A stretch of DNA of 64,000 bases from Phycisphaerales bacterium (GCA_003142595.1 PLMU01000013.1:128666-192665); one strand, 5' to 3'. Counted from the stretch's first letter, positions 24,630-33,138 are shown. Notes: generated by a model from the sequence alone, not told the origin. Numbers and translations: made by a program.

Positions 24630-24842
24630 TTATTTCCCTTTGCAGCTTTCGATTAAGGCTTTGATTTCCGCTTTGATAGATTCTGGCAGGCGTTCCCAGC
24701 TTTCGACAATGACCTGCAATTCGGGGTAAATCGTCAAAATGTGTACCTGATTCTGTACCTCTTGACTTTTTTGGCAGTCATCGGTTTTTGCTATAGGTTC
24801 TTTGTTGTCAATTGGTTGTGATTGTTTTGAAGATAAATTGTT
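24630..24842 (-). pseudogene. displaced 3' extension of the integrase reading frame
   Basis: On the minus strand the integrase frame through the attR core (WAILDSN) continues open for 69 codons, through QEVQNQVH and a plausible helical end LQVIVESWERLPESIKAEIKALIESC, to TAA at 24632-24630. Such ELPEPIKAGI-like ends occur at the C-termini of planctomycete integrases as I recall. It has no start of its own in the integrated state; joined at the core in the circle it would extend the integrase from residue 442. Not a decayed gene but a separated segment. Confidence 0.7.
24742..24763 (+). repeat. candidate arm-type site, right arm
   Basis: 22-bp exact copy of 17089-17110 (two TGTACCT words 12 bp apart), 76 bp inside attR. 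Same orientation as the left copy. Confidence 0.45.
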
Positions 24843-24862
24843 CGAGTCCAGTATCGCCCATT
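24840..24862 (+). repeat. right attachment site (attR core)
   Basis: 23-bp exact duplicate of the tRNA-Lys(CTT) 3' end at 16941-16963. No other tRNA part precedes it, as expected for the distal end of an integrated element. Confidence 0.93.
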
Positions 24863-25540
24863 ACAATCATCTCTCATATTCTCCAACATTTATTTCACTC
24901 CTCTTTATTCAAAGAAAGTTAAATACCTCAATGATTAAAATATGAAACGGGAAATATTAAGATGGGTAAAATATAAGGCGCAAAAGAAATGGAACTGCCT
25001 CCTCCCGGCCAGTTCCATATCTACGTCATCTATATTTAACAGGGCTCATTTTTATATTTTTAGCCCTGGATGCGTTTACAGGCGGGCTTGTACACTTCTT
25101 CCTCCTCCAGGAACGAAGCACAGCCCACCCGGCAAAGTATAAAGTATCTATATATTAAGCAAAGCCTGTGCCAGAAGTTTTCCAATTCACAGGGCTGATT
25201 ATTTTATGTTCGCAACATTCGATTTCTGAAAAACTTAACGCGCCATTGGCTCATTTAATTCACCATTAGCTTGTGATAAACTTTATCACCGTGTTGCTTT
25301 TTGGCAACACTGAAGCCTTTTACAATATTATAATCTATGTTTTTATAGGTGCTAAAGGTTTGGTAAATACAAATGTTAAAAAATGTTTACAAAAAACAAC
25401 GTAAACTCCCCCGCAGTCCAACAAAGTGTCTGATTCTGTCCAGCTTATCTATTCTTAGCGGAAGACAAACTTCCAGCCTAAAAAATCTTGCTAAACCGTT
25501 ATTAACCCATATAAACAATAATTCATAAATAAGGAGTTGA
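24863..25540. other. intergenic region downstream of the element
   Basis: 678 bp without a convincing gene. It holds CAGGGCT/AGCCCTG (25040-25068, 7-bp stem), the perfect palindrome GTGATAAA-C-TTTATCAC (25273-25289) and, 1 bp later, the hairpin GTGTTGC/GCAACAC (25291-25310). The last two lie about 230 bp upstream of the kinase-like gene and may be regulatory or mark a small structured RNA. Confidence 0.45.
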
Positions 25541-26266
25541 ATGGAAAAACGTTTAATAACCTTGTCTGGGCCATCGTGTGTCGGCAAAGGTCCTCTAACA
25601 GCGGCAGTGAAAAAGTTCAGGCCGGATATAAAATTTGTTAAACTGGCGGTTACCAAAAGCAAGCAATCCAGAAATCATATACCCCGGCCGGATGAACAGG
25701 ATGTCTGGGATAATCGAAGCTGCTGGCAATCAGAAGAACAAATCAAGGCATTGAAAGATAACGACCGCTATATCGTCGGCAACTGTTATGCTTTCAGCCA
25801 GGCTGTTGATTTAGATATGATTGTCAATTCATCAGAGCAAACAATATTGATGGAAATGTATTATGCTCTCGTGCCGCAATTGCTCGGCTCGCAGCGGCTT
25901 AAAAATATTAAAATTGAAACAGTTTTTTTATCTCCTATAAGCAAACAGGAATTAGAATTTTTCAATTCCTGCGGAATTGATATTTACTCAGCGATTAAAT
26001 CATTGATGGCAGCAAAACAATATCAGCGTGCGGTATTTCACAAAAGAACTATCGACCGGAACTTTCTGCAGGATATAAAGACCAGAATTGACGATTCGGT
26101 TTGCGAACTTGGGAGTGCTAAAAACTTTAAATATGTAATTGTCAATCACGATGGCGAAGGTTCGCCGAACTGGAATCGACTGGCGGATGGAACTTTCACG
26201 ACGCCGCCGGTGGGCGACGCGAAACTTGCGGTTGAGTCTTTGGCAAAGATATTATCTGGTGATTAG
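25541..26266 (+). CDS. guanylate-kinase-like P-loop protein
   Basis: 241 residues. P-loop GPSCVGKGPL (residues 10-19) and the following RPDIKFVKLAVTKSKQSR...IPRPDEQDVWD resemble guanylate kinase (GPSGVGKS, then SxTTRxxRxGExxGxDY), but the P-loop Ser/Thr is replaced and the GMP-binding segment is only partly kept. Probably a diverged nucleotide or small-molecule kinase, not the housekeeping Gmk. AAGGAG precedes the ATG at normal spacing. It stands alone, between the integrated element and the AT-rich cassette, so it may be accessory. Confidence 0.65.
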   Translation: MEKRLITLSGPSCVGKGPLTAAVKKFRPDIKFVKLAVTKSKQSRNHIPRPDEQDVWDNRSCWQSEEQIKALKDNDRYIVGNCYAFSQAVDLDMIVNSSEQTILMEMYYALVPQLLGSQRLKNIKIETVFLSPISKQELEFFNSCGIDIYSAIKSLMAAKQYQRAVFHKRTIDRNFLQDIKTRIDDSVCELGSAKNFKYVIVNHDGEGSPNWNRLADGTFTTPPVGDAKLAVESLAKILSGD

Positions 26267-26326
26267 TTATGAACGTATATTACTGGAACATCTTCGGTTC
26301 GAGAATCTCGGCATCACATAACTATT

Positions 26327-27223
26327 TTATGTGAAGTTAATTATATCAAGCGGTGTTAATACATTGTTTTTCTTAAGTATAATTTCAATATGTTTTTTCT
26401 CGGCAAAATCTTTATTGATACAACATTTTTTAAACTTTTTACCGCTTCCACATGAACATATTTCGTTTCTTCCAATCCTACTATCTTTAATTTGAATTCT
26501 ACGAACAGTTTCTTCTGTATGAGAAATAAACAATGGATTAACTTTTTTGGTTAATAAGGATTCAGTTAAATAATTAAGGCAAGGAAATATAATTGGCTTC
26601 CCATCTATATTACCCATTTTACATCTTTTGTTTGCAGGATTTTCAACTAAAGCTACTGCTATGCAATCTTTGATTTCTCTAACTATTCCATAAGCTAATT
26701 TTCCTCTATATAACTCCCCTTGAATATGGTCACATTCCATACTATCTATGTTATTTCCACAAATACCACACTCTACCTTGCTAACAATTATTTCAGTGCT
26801 TGCGAAAAGTTTATAAGGATAAAGTCGTTCTAATCCTAATGCTTGTTTTTCCAAAAATTTAAACAAAAAAGTCTTATCAAAAATAGTAAATTTCTTTATT
26901 GTTCGAAGTAAATCTAAAACATCTTGAAGGGCATCCCAAGATTGATCATACGCACCTGTACAAACTTGTGACCAATATTCAGAATAAGAGGAAAGTAAAT
27001 TTGCTAATTCTTTAAAGATAAAGCAATCATTATAGAATTCGTCAGGATAATTATTGCAATTAGAACTTTCATAATCGTTTATAAATTTATTAAGTTTATC
27101 AGCCGATTGTACAGCTGAATTAAAATTGAAATCAACTATGCCTTGATAGTATGATTTGAATATCTCTGAACAATCAATCCAACATTTCTGTAATTGTGCC
27201 GTTTGGAACAATAATTTACTCAT
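26327..27223 (-). CDS. SEC-C motif protein with an additional Cys/His zinc cluster
   Basis: 298 residues. The C-terminal IGRNEICSCGSGKKFKKCC (about 251-270) is a SEC-C zinc motif. A second cluster, CGICGNNIDSMECDHIQG (about 153-170) followed by YRGKLAYGIV and VENPANKRCKM, has a C-x2-C...C-x-H layout; I recall this block in uncharacterised proteins. The N-terminal half is helical. Role unknown; SEC-C proteins are often found in accessory and conflict systems. The ATG overlaps the upstream gene by 8 bp, so the two are translationally linked. Base composition is clearly more AT-rich than the flanking core genes, suggesting transfer. Confidence 0.6.
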   Translation of the reverse strand: MSKLLFQTAQLQKCWIDCSEIFKSYYQGIVDFNFNSAVQSADKLNKFINDYESSNCNNYPDEFYNDCFIFKELANLLSSYSEYWSQVCTGAYDQSWDALQDVLDLLRTIKKFTIFDKTFLFKFLEKQALGLERLYPYKLFASTEIIVSKVECGICGNNIDSMECDHIQGELYRGKLAYGIVREIKDCIAVALVENPANKRCKMGNIDGKPIIFPCLNYLTESLLTKKVNPLFISHTEETVRRIQIKDSRIGRNEICSCGSGKKFKKCCINKDFAEKKHIEIILKKNNVLTPLDIINFT

Positions 27224-27689
27224 TTTTCATAAAATTGTTTATGGCAGATTTTTTAATTTTTTCCAATCCTTCAACACTGCCGTTGTAATCGAGTTCTTTA
27301 AATTTTTCCTTGTCCTTGTAAATGATTTTTAAATGAACTTTAGAGGCGTCACCCGAAAGATTACTTCTAAATACGAATTTAAGATAATCATAAACCACAT
27401 TAAGGAAAAGAGGTAATGCAACACTATTTGCCAAAAAAATTAAAGGAATCCAAATTTCATGAGACTTTAAATCAATAATATTCTCACATTTTGCGATTTC
27501 TACATTTATTTCCGAATTATTTTGTCGTAACCACTTAGCAAATTGAAACGTATCTTGTTTAAGAACTTCCTTACCTTTTCTAAAATCGTGTTCAGAGGAA
27601 AGAAAAACGCCTTTAGAATTTTCGATGAAATTAACGCAACTTGTAGATGGTTCAATATCCTTTAATATAAATTCATCTTCTTTATTCAA
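27216..27689 (-). CDS. small membrane-anchored protein, EACC1-like layout
   Basis: 157 residues. A central hydrophobic segment IWIPLIFLANSVALPLFLNVVYDYL (about 80-104) is followed by a short beta-rich tail KVHLKIIYKDKEKFKELDYNGSVEGLEKI. A membrane segment, then a VxVxxxxxD...ELxGxxEGLxxI tail, is the layout of small effector-associated (EACC1-like) proteins found in conflict systems; this is pattern resemblance only. It overlaps the SEC-C gene by 8 bp. Confidence 0.45.
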   Translation of the reverse strand: MNKEDEFILKDIEPSTSCVNFIENSKGVFLSSEHDFRKGKEVLKQDTFQFAKWLRQNNSEINVEIAKCENIIDLKSHEIWIPLIFLANSVALPLFLNVVYDYLKFVFRSNLSGDASKVHLKIIYKDKEKFKELDYNGSVEGLEKIKKSAINNFMKNE

Positions 27690-27743
27690 TGAATGCTCCT
27701 TTCCAATACTATTATACGATATGAATTACCCAACTAAAAACAA

Positions 27744-28772
27744 CTAAGGCGATTCAATATTTTTATTAGTTCCTAACAATATCGCTGCTTTATAATACCT
27801 CTCTACAAGTTCATCCATTTTTTGGTTTTCTAATGCTACATTTCTTAATATTATTTTTTCTGAAGTCTCTTTACTTCTCAGTTTGTAGTCTATTTCTGCC
27901 ATTCGGCTGTAAATTCTACCAACAAATCCATGTAATAAACATTCAGTTTCATAAAGATAACGTTTAGGAGGCAATTTATTTTTTCTGCATTCTTCTATTG
28001 TTTGGTCAAAAACTTCTTTTATTGCATCTTCGATGATAGGCGGCATAAACTTTTCGCCCCAAAAAAACATTTGTGGTGAACCACTATAATTTATTCCTTT
28101 TGGAATAGGTTTACCATTGTAATCTGTGATTTGGGGTCCTTTGTCTGGAATCCTAATAAAAAGCCACGGTTCAAGTTTCTCATTTCTAATTTTTTCATAA
28201 ATATCATCTATTCGTTTTTTTGTTCGTATATTTAACGGAGTCTCCCAGTTATTTGTATCGATGACTTCCCCTGTTGCACTTTTACTTATTTTGGCATGAG
28301 ACAAAAGGCCATTAACGGTTTCAGATTCATAGATTTGTATAGCAGTATATATAACACCCAACAAAATACCTGTTCCTACAACTATAGCACAAATTATGGC
28401 CCACATTCTCTTATACAACGGTTTCTTATTTTTTTTAGTTTCAGGAGATATAGCATTGTTAATTGTTGACTCCCGCAATTTTATTTCTTCTATCATTGCA
28501 AGAATTGATACTTTCGCATTATCTAATGTTCGATTATACGCCGAGACTTTGTCCGCAGGCGAGTTCCCAGAAAGAGCAATTATAAATGGCCTAAAAATGA
28601 AATCAAATTTCTCCAATTTTTTATCAACGGAATCAGAAAATATTGCAGCGACGAGCGATTTTGTTGTTTCTATCCATAAATTAAAGTCTTGATTCTCATA
28701 ATTTAAAGTTTTCAGCCTGGGAATGTCATTCAACTTATCTTGAAGTTTTGAAATTGCCTCTTTATTTGTCAT
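27744..28772 (-). CDS. single-span membrane protein of the AT-rich cassette, unknown function
   Basis: 342 residues from the ATG at 28772, preceded by AAAGAG; a GTG at 28796 would add 8. The N-terminal helical domain (about 1-60: ISKLQDKLNDIPRLKTL...FNLWIETTKSLVAAIF) resembles N-terminal modules of many uncharacterised accessory proteins. A single membrane helix (AIICAIVVGTGILLGVIYTAIQIY) lies near 126-149, then a cytoplasmic or external domain of about 190 residues without recognised motifs. 54 bp upstream of the small membrane gene; same AT-rich composition. Probably one functional unit with the two downstream genes. Confidence 0.5.
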   Translation of the reverse strand: MTNKEAISKLQDKLNDIPRLKTLNYENQDFNLWIETTKSLVAAIFSDSVDKKLEKFDFIFRPFIIALSGNSPADKVSAYNRTLDNAKVSILAMIEEIKLRESTINNAISPETKKNKKPLYKRMWAIICAIVVGTGILLGVIYTAIQIYESETVNGLLSHAKISKSATGEVIDTNNWETPLNIRTKKRIDDIYEKIRNEKLEPWLFIRIPDKGPQITDYNGKPIPKGINYSGSPQMFFWGEKFMPPIIEDAIKEVFDQTIEECRKNKLPPKRYLYETECLLHGFVGRIYSRMAEIDYKLRSKETSEKIILRNVALENQKMDELVERYYKAAILLGTNKNIESP

Positions 28773-28796
28773 ACATATTACTCTTTGATATCTCAC

Positions 28797-29078
28797 TCAT
28801 AATTTTTCGTTATGTTCAATATGGATTCTGACATTATCGCTTCTGTCGTCGTTTTCACTTTTTCCTGATTTCCACGTGCCGAAGAATATCCTGACAGCGT
28901 TAAAGCAGCAGCCGGCGCCGACAATTACAAAGATGGCCGCGGCAATCAGGGCCAGGACTTCTTTGAAAAGCCAGACAAGCGTGCCAAAACCGATGAGCAA
29001 AAGCCCCACAACAAAAAGCCCTTTCGCATAGCCTTTTGAAATCTGGTTGAACGAATCTGAATACAATTTAAAAAACAT
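28797..29078 (-). CDS. small two-span membrane protein
   Basis: 93 residues with two hydrophobic stretches, GLFVVGLLLIGFGTLVWLF (about 20-38) and VLALIAAAIFVIVGAGCCFNAV (about 41-62), and a charged C-terminus. Base composition matches the core genome rather than the AT-rich genes that follow. No family recognised. It lies downstream of groEL, past a terminator-like hairpin. Confidence 0.55.
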   Translation of the reverse strand: MFFKLYSDSFNQISKGYAKGLFVVGLLLIGFGTLVWLFKEVLALIAAAIFVIVGAGCCFNAVRIFFGTWKSGKSENDDRSDNVRIHIEHNEKL

Positions 29079-29104
29079 TTTTTTCCCTTTCCTGATAAAA
29101 GGAA

Positions 29105-29131
29105 AAGGGCAGGTTTTTGAGGCCTGCCCTT
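29105..29131 (-). terminator. terminator after groEL
   Basis: AAGGGCAGG (29105-29113) and CCTGCCCTT (29123-29131) form a perfect 9-bp stem just past the groEL stop; the minus-strand transcript then reads TTTTCC. The short T-run makes it moderate. Confidence 0.6.
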
Positions 29132-29140
29132 CGATTTTTG

Positions 29141-30763
29141 TTAGTACATTCCGCCGCCTTGAGGCATTGGAGGTGCTTCCTTCTTTTCAGGAATTTCGCT
29201 CACAATGGCATCGGTTGTCAGCAGAAGCGAGGCAATTGAAGCACCGTTCTGCAAAGCGATTCGCTCGACCTTTGTCGGAACGATAACGCCGAAATCAATC
29301 ATATTGCCGTATTCTTTTCTCAATGCATCGTAGCCGAAGTTCGCATCACTGCTTTCCATAACTTTTTGAGCAACGATTGAGCCATCGAGGCCGGCGTTTG
29401 TAGCAATCTGTTTGATTGGCGCAACGATCGCTCTTTTTACGATATCGATGCCGATTTTTTCATCGTCTTTGGCCTTAATTTTGTCAAGAGCCTTGAGCGT
29501 CCGCAGCATTGCGACTCCGCCGCCCGGAAGAATACCTTCTTCGGCAGCGGCCCTGCAGGCGTGCAGAGCATCTTCGACGCGGGCTTTTTTCTCTTTCATT
29601 TCCGCTTCTGTCGCAGCCCCTACGTTAATCTGTGCGACGCCGCCGGAAAGTTTCGCAAGTCTTTCCTGAAGCTTTTCGATATCGTAATCACTCGTCGTGG
29701 ATTCGATTTCTTTTTTAATCTGTTCGATTCGACCCTTGATAGCTTCGGTGCTGCCTGCGCCTTCGACTATCGTGGTATTATCTTTATCGACTGTTACACG
29801 TTTTGCCTGGCCGAGTTTGGTCAGGTCAACTTTTTCAATATCCATGCCGAGATCTTCGAAAATCGGTTCGCCGCCTGTCAGAACGCCTATATCAGCGAGC
29901 ATCGATTTTCGCCTGTCGCCAAAGCCCGGTGCTTTTACCGCGGCACATTGCAAAACGCCGCGAAGTTTATTCACCACCAGCGTCGCCAGCGCTTCGCCTT
30001 CGATATCCTCAGCGATGATAAGCAGAGGTCTGCCGGCTTTAGCAATTTTTTCAAGCAGCGGAACAAGTGATTTTATCAAGCTGATTTTCTTTTCATTAAT
30101 CAGGATATATGGTTTTTCAAGGACACAGGTCATATCCTCGTAATTATTGATGAAGTGAGGGCTGATGAAACCTTTATCGAACTGCATGCCTTCGACAAGC
30201 TCAACGACGGTTTCAAGGCTTTGGCCTTCTTCAACGGTGATAACGCCGTCTTTGCCGACCTTATCCATTGCCTGTGCCATTGTCTTGCCGATTTCAGCAT
30301 CCTGGTTTGCCGAGCAGGTAGCTACCTGTTCGATTTGTTTTACTGATTCGACTTTTGTGCTCATCTTTTTGAGCTCATCGACGATTTTCTCAACGGCCAT
30401 ATCGATGCCGCGTTTGACCTGCATCGGATTTGCGCCTGCTGTAATATTTTTCAGACCTTCCTCATAAATCGCCTCGGCGAGAATTGTCGCTGTGGTTGTG
30501 CCGTCGCCTGCGACTGTGCTTGTCTTGCTTGCGACTTCTTTTACCATTTGCGCGCCCATATTTTCATAAGCGTCTTCAAGCTCGATTTCTTTTGCTACGG
30601 AAACGCCGTCTTTTGTTACAGTCGGCGAACCATATGATTTTTCAAGAACAACATTTCTTCCGCACGGCCCCAGCGTAACTTTTACCGCCTGGGCAAGTTT
30701 CTTAATGCCCTGACGAATTGCCTCACGGGCCTCGGTATTATACGCGATTTTTTTTGCTGCCAT
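29141..30763 (-). CDS. groL: chaperonin GroEL (Hsp60)
   Basis: 540 residues, full length. [20 protein letters not shown]..., [25 protein letters not shown], the ATPase loop [14 protein letters not shown] with catalytic Asp near 87, and the C-terminal GGGMY tail. It forms the double-ring folding chamber with GroES, encoded 29 bp upstream. No CIRCE-type inverted repeat was seen ahead of the operon, so heat regulation must work otherwise. Confidence 0.98.
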   Translation of the reverse strand: MAAKKIAYNTEAREAIRQGIKKLAQAVKVTLGPCGRNVVLEKSYGSPTVTKDGVSVAKEIELEDAYENMGAQMVKEVASKTSTVAGDGTTTATILAEAIYEEGLKNITAGANPMQVKRGIDMAVEKIVDELKKMSTKVESVKQIEQVATCSANQDAEIGKTMAQAMDKVGKDGVITVEEGQSLETVVELVEGMQFDKGFISPHFINNYEDMTCVLEKPYILINEKKISLIKSLVPLLEKIAKAGRPLLIIAEDIEGEALATLVVNKLRGVLQCAAVKAPGFGDRRKSMLADIGVLTGGEPIFEDLGMDIEKVDLTKLGQAKRVTVDKDNTTIVEGAGSTEAIKGRIEQIKKEIESTTSDYDIEKLQERLAKLSGGVAQINVGAATEAEMKEKKARVEDALHACRAAAEEGILPGGGVAMLRTLKALDKIKAKDDEKIGIDIVKRAIVAPIKQIATNAGLDGSIVAQKVMESSDANFGYDALRKEYGNMIDFGVIVPTKVERIALQNGASIASLLLTTDAIVSEIPEKKEAPPMPQGGGMY

Positions 30764-30792
30764 TTTATAAACTCCTATATCTTAAATTACAT

Positions 30793-31083
30793 CTACTTTT
30801 CTATAACTGCCATAATATCGGTTTCATCCATAATGATATACTCTTTGCCGTCGAGTTTCATTTCATTACCGGCATAACTCGTAAAGAGCACCTCATCACC
30901 CTTTTTCACCTGCATCTGACTTCGTGAGCCGTCTTCGAGCAGTTTTCCTTCGCCAACGCTGATTATTTTGCCCCTTTGGGGTTTTTCCTTTGCCGAATCC
31001 GGCAGGACAATTCCGCCGGCAGTTTTGCTTTCAGCCTCGATACGTTCGACAAGCACCTTGTCGGCTAACGGTCTTATTTTCAT
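30793..31083 (-). CDS. groS: co-chaperonin GroES
   Basis: 96 residues: [36 protein letters not shown] with the mobile loop at about 17-33, and [17 protein letters not shown] at the end. Caps the GroEL ring. It follows a receiver-domain gene by 13 bp and precedes groEL. Confidence 0.98.
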   Translation of the reverse strand: MKIRPLADKVLVERIEAESKTAGGIVLPDSAKEKPQRGKIISVGEGKLLEDGSRSQMQVKKGDEVLFTSYAGNEMKLDGKEYIIMDETDIMAVIEK

Positions 31084-31096
31084 TTCCTAATTCCTT

Positions 31097-31495
31097 TCAA
31101 CTATAAAATAAATTACTGTTATATCTTTTTACAAAAAGCCTGTGAAGCTGATTCTGAAGCAGCTGCATATCCACAGGTTTGTTCATCACGCTGAACACAT
31201 CAAGTTCCAGCGCCATCGAGAGTAATTTTTCTTCTGCGCCGTCAGCCAGCAGGATACAGGGCAGCAGCGGAAAACTGCTGCGTATAATTTTTATCATACT
31301 AAGCCCATTTAGTATCTTCGAATCCATATCAACAATAGCTGTATGGATTCGCCTCTGCTGGAGCACATTTAACGCCTCATCGGCACGTTTGACCGCCAGC
31401 AGTTCCACGCTTCGGGCTTTGAAAATCTGCCTGACCGCATCCGGCCAGGCCCAGTCAAAACCATTAATTAATACTTTTACATTATCCATAGTCAC
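31097..31495 (-). CDS. degenerate receiver-domain protein upstream of groES
   Basis: 132 residues, one CheY-like fold. The phospho-acceptor position appears to be Asp56 (AIVDMDSKILNG, Gly64 eight residues on) and the conserved Lys lies in MNKPVD (about 105). The N-terminal acidic pair of receivers is absent (VLINGFDW instead of VLxVDD), so phosphorylation may be weak or lost. No output domain. Its position 13 bp ahead of groES implies co-transcription with the chaperonin genes, an unusual partner. Confidence 0.75.
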   Translation of the reverse strand: MTMDNVKVLINGFDWAWPDAVRQIFKARSVELLAVKRADEALNVLQQRRIHTAIVDMDSKILNGLSMIKIIRSSFPLLPCILLADGAEEKLLSMALELDVFSVMNKPVDMQLLQNQLHRLFVKRYNSNLFYS

Positions 31496-31648
31496 AGTGT
31501 CTTTGTCTTGAACTTAATTATGCAAATAATGTGCCATTAGGAGGATAAAAGCTGTTATTTTATATAACCTATTTATATGCAAAGACTTACAAACAGGTAT
31601 TCAGAAATGTCTATTATCCGACTTACCGCCAGAATGGCAGGAAGTAAA

Positions 31649-32341
31649 TTATGCGCTGGTCTGTGTCTGGAGGTTTTCTTCTTTTTCAGAAGCTTTACAG
31701 AGTTTGCAATCGCATACTCCTGCTGTGTGAAGATGAGTTGAGCCGGCTATATTTTTGGTTTCAGCAAGAATCGCTCCCTTTGCTTTCATCTTCCGAAACG
31801 CGACATCAGCAGCGTGTCGGTCAATTGCGCCAATCGCATCGGTGAGAACGACCACTCTTTTTCCTCTTTGCAAAAGACCCAGAACCGTCGCCGCAACTGC
31901 TCCTTCTGCTATTGCGCCGATTACAATAAACTCATCAGCTTTTAGCTCTGTCAGCAGTCTTTCGGCTCTTGGCTCATCGAACGGGTTTTCGCATCTCTTA
32001 TTGAGTATTATCTGGTCAAAGCGGGTAAAGAGGTCTCTTGCGATGTCTGTGGAGTTGTCTGCCTCAAATATAAATCTCTTGTGGCGAAGGGTGTACGAAA
32101 CCTTCTTTTGGCCTTCTCTGCCGATAATGCAGAGATTGTCGCCGTTTCTGCTCGCTTTGCACAGTGCGGTTGAAACAACTCTGATATGCTTTATTCTTGC
32201 CCAGGCGTAAGCTCTCCGGATATTCATAAGAACCCTGCGATGATTTTTTATGCAGGCTGAACCAGAAGCAACCAGAAAGTCCTTCTGGGTATCGACATCA
32301 ATCAGCACTCGTTTCCTTCGTAATTTTATCGGCCTTATCAT
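31649..32341 (-). CDS. isochorismatase-fold protein lacking the catalytic cysteine
   Basis: 230 residues with the cysteine hydrolase fold: LIDVDTQKDFL supplies the Asp, IILNKRCENPFDEP the Lys, and GAIAEGAVAATVLGLLQRGKRVVVLTDAIG aligns with the nucleophile region (GVATDxCVxATAxDA), but the Cys is replaced by Ala. Hydrolase activity is therefore unlikely; a binding or regulatory role is possible. The C-terminus has a small cysteine cluster CDCKLC. The gene is single, on the minus strand. Confidence 0.75.
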   Translation of the reverse strand: MIRPIKLRRKRVLIDVDTQKDFLVASGSACIKNHRRVLMNIRRAYAWARIKHIRVVSTALCKASRNGDNLCIIGREGQKKVSYTLRHKRFIFEADNSTDIARDLFTRFDQIILNKRCENPFDEPRAERLLTELKADEFIVIGAIAEGAVAATVLGLLQRGKRVVVLTDAIGAIDRHAADVAFRKMKAKGAILAETKNIAGSTHLHTAGVCDCKLCKASEKEENLQTQTSA

Positions 32342-32511
32342 AATTTTAAGCCTAACTTTCTAATTCTCTTTCTTAAGTATTTACGATGTAAACAGTCCGA
32401 TAGTTCCACAAAATATGTATCGTTTTTTTTAAAACTTGACTTAATTATTGTTTCGCGTAAAAAATCATCTGTTTGAAAAATTTATTAAAAAGAATATAAA
32501 AATGGTTATAG

Positions 32512-33138
32512 ATGGCTAAAAAACCCCTTAAAGACTATCCAAACATCGCCTTACGAGAGGAAGATATAAAGGGCAAAACCGACTTTTCAGGCGTTTTCGG
32601 ACGTTCTGCGCCACTGCATATTGAAATCGGTTCAGGTAGCGGCACTTTTTTAGTTAATCAGGCAACCGCTTTTGGGCAGATTAATTTTCTTGGAATAGAA
32701 TGGGCGAACAAGTTCTACAAATACATCGTAGATAGAATGGGGCGAAGAGACGTGGGGAATGTTCGTATCATACGAACTGAAGCGGCTCTTTTTGTATCCG
32801 AGCATATTAAGAATAATTGCGTTGAGTGTTTCCATATTTATTTTCCAGATCCCTGGCCGAAAAGGTCTCATCACAAAAGAAGATTTGTCTCCGCAAAAAA
32901 CGTCGAGCAAATGATTCGCTGCCTGAAAAAAAACGGCCTGATAAATATCGCCACAGACCACGCTGAATATTACCAATGGATGAAGAATGTTTTCGAAAGT
33001 TTCGCTGATAAATTAAAACCAGTTGAATTTGTAAAACCCGCCGGTACAAAGAATGAAGAACTTGTCGGCACAAACTACGAAAGAAAGTATATGAAGGAAA
33101 AAAGAAGTGTTTTCACTCTCGCGTTTAAAAAGATTTAA
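32512..33138 (+). CDS. trmB: tRNA (guanine-N7-)-methyltransferase
   Basis: 208 residues. SAM-binding IEIGSGSGTFL (about 37-47), GIEWANKFYKYI, the catalytic block IYFPDPWPKRSHHKRRFV (about 109-126) and the C-terminal GTNYERKYM are diagnostic for TrmB, which makes m7G46 in tRNA. Followed 77 bp later by rimO. Confidence 0.95.
   Translation: MAKKPLKDYPNIALREEDIKGKTDFSGVFGRSAPLHIEIGSGSGTFLVNQATAFGQINFLGIEWANKFYKYIVDRMGRRDVGNVRIIRTEAALFVSEHIKNNCVECFHIYFPDPWPKRSHHKRRFVSAKNVEQMIRCLKKNGLINIATDHAEYYQWMKNVFESFADKLKPVEFVKPAGTKNEELVGTNYERKYMKEKRSVFTLAFKKI

Larger units (their letters stand above)
16941..24862. mobile_element. 7.9-kb integrative element in tRNA-Lys(CTT)
   Basis: Bounded by identical 23-bp copies of the tRNA 3' end (16941-16963 and 24840-24862). 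All recognised genes lie on the minus strand: integrase, Cro-like repressor, winged-helix replication-like protein, Cys-rich protein, excisionase-like protein, small basic protein, HTH protein, type IIG restriction-modification enzyme and an HTH protein at the far end. No conjugation, capsid or relaxase gene is visible, so it resembles a small, non-self-transmissible genomic island or satellite with a restriction-modification cargo. Three families of short repeats lie in its gaps. Excision would give a circle of about 7.9 kb. Confidence 0.88.

Noticed and set aside
24942..25142. 66-codon plus-strand frame downstream of the element
   Set aside because: Pro/Cys-rich, no ribosome site, no family resemblance; more likely noncoding.
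29561..30070. 169-codon plus-strand frame antisense to groEL
   Set aside because: Antisense shadow of a highly conserved gene, no supporting start signal.
31496..31648. CIRCE/HrcA operator ahead of the groES operon
   Set aside because: No TTAGCACTC-type inverted repeat found in the gap.
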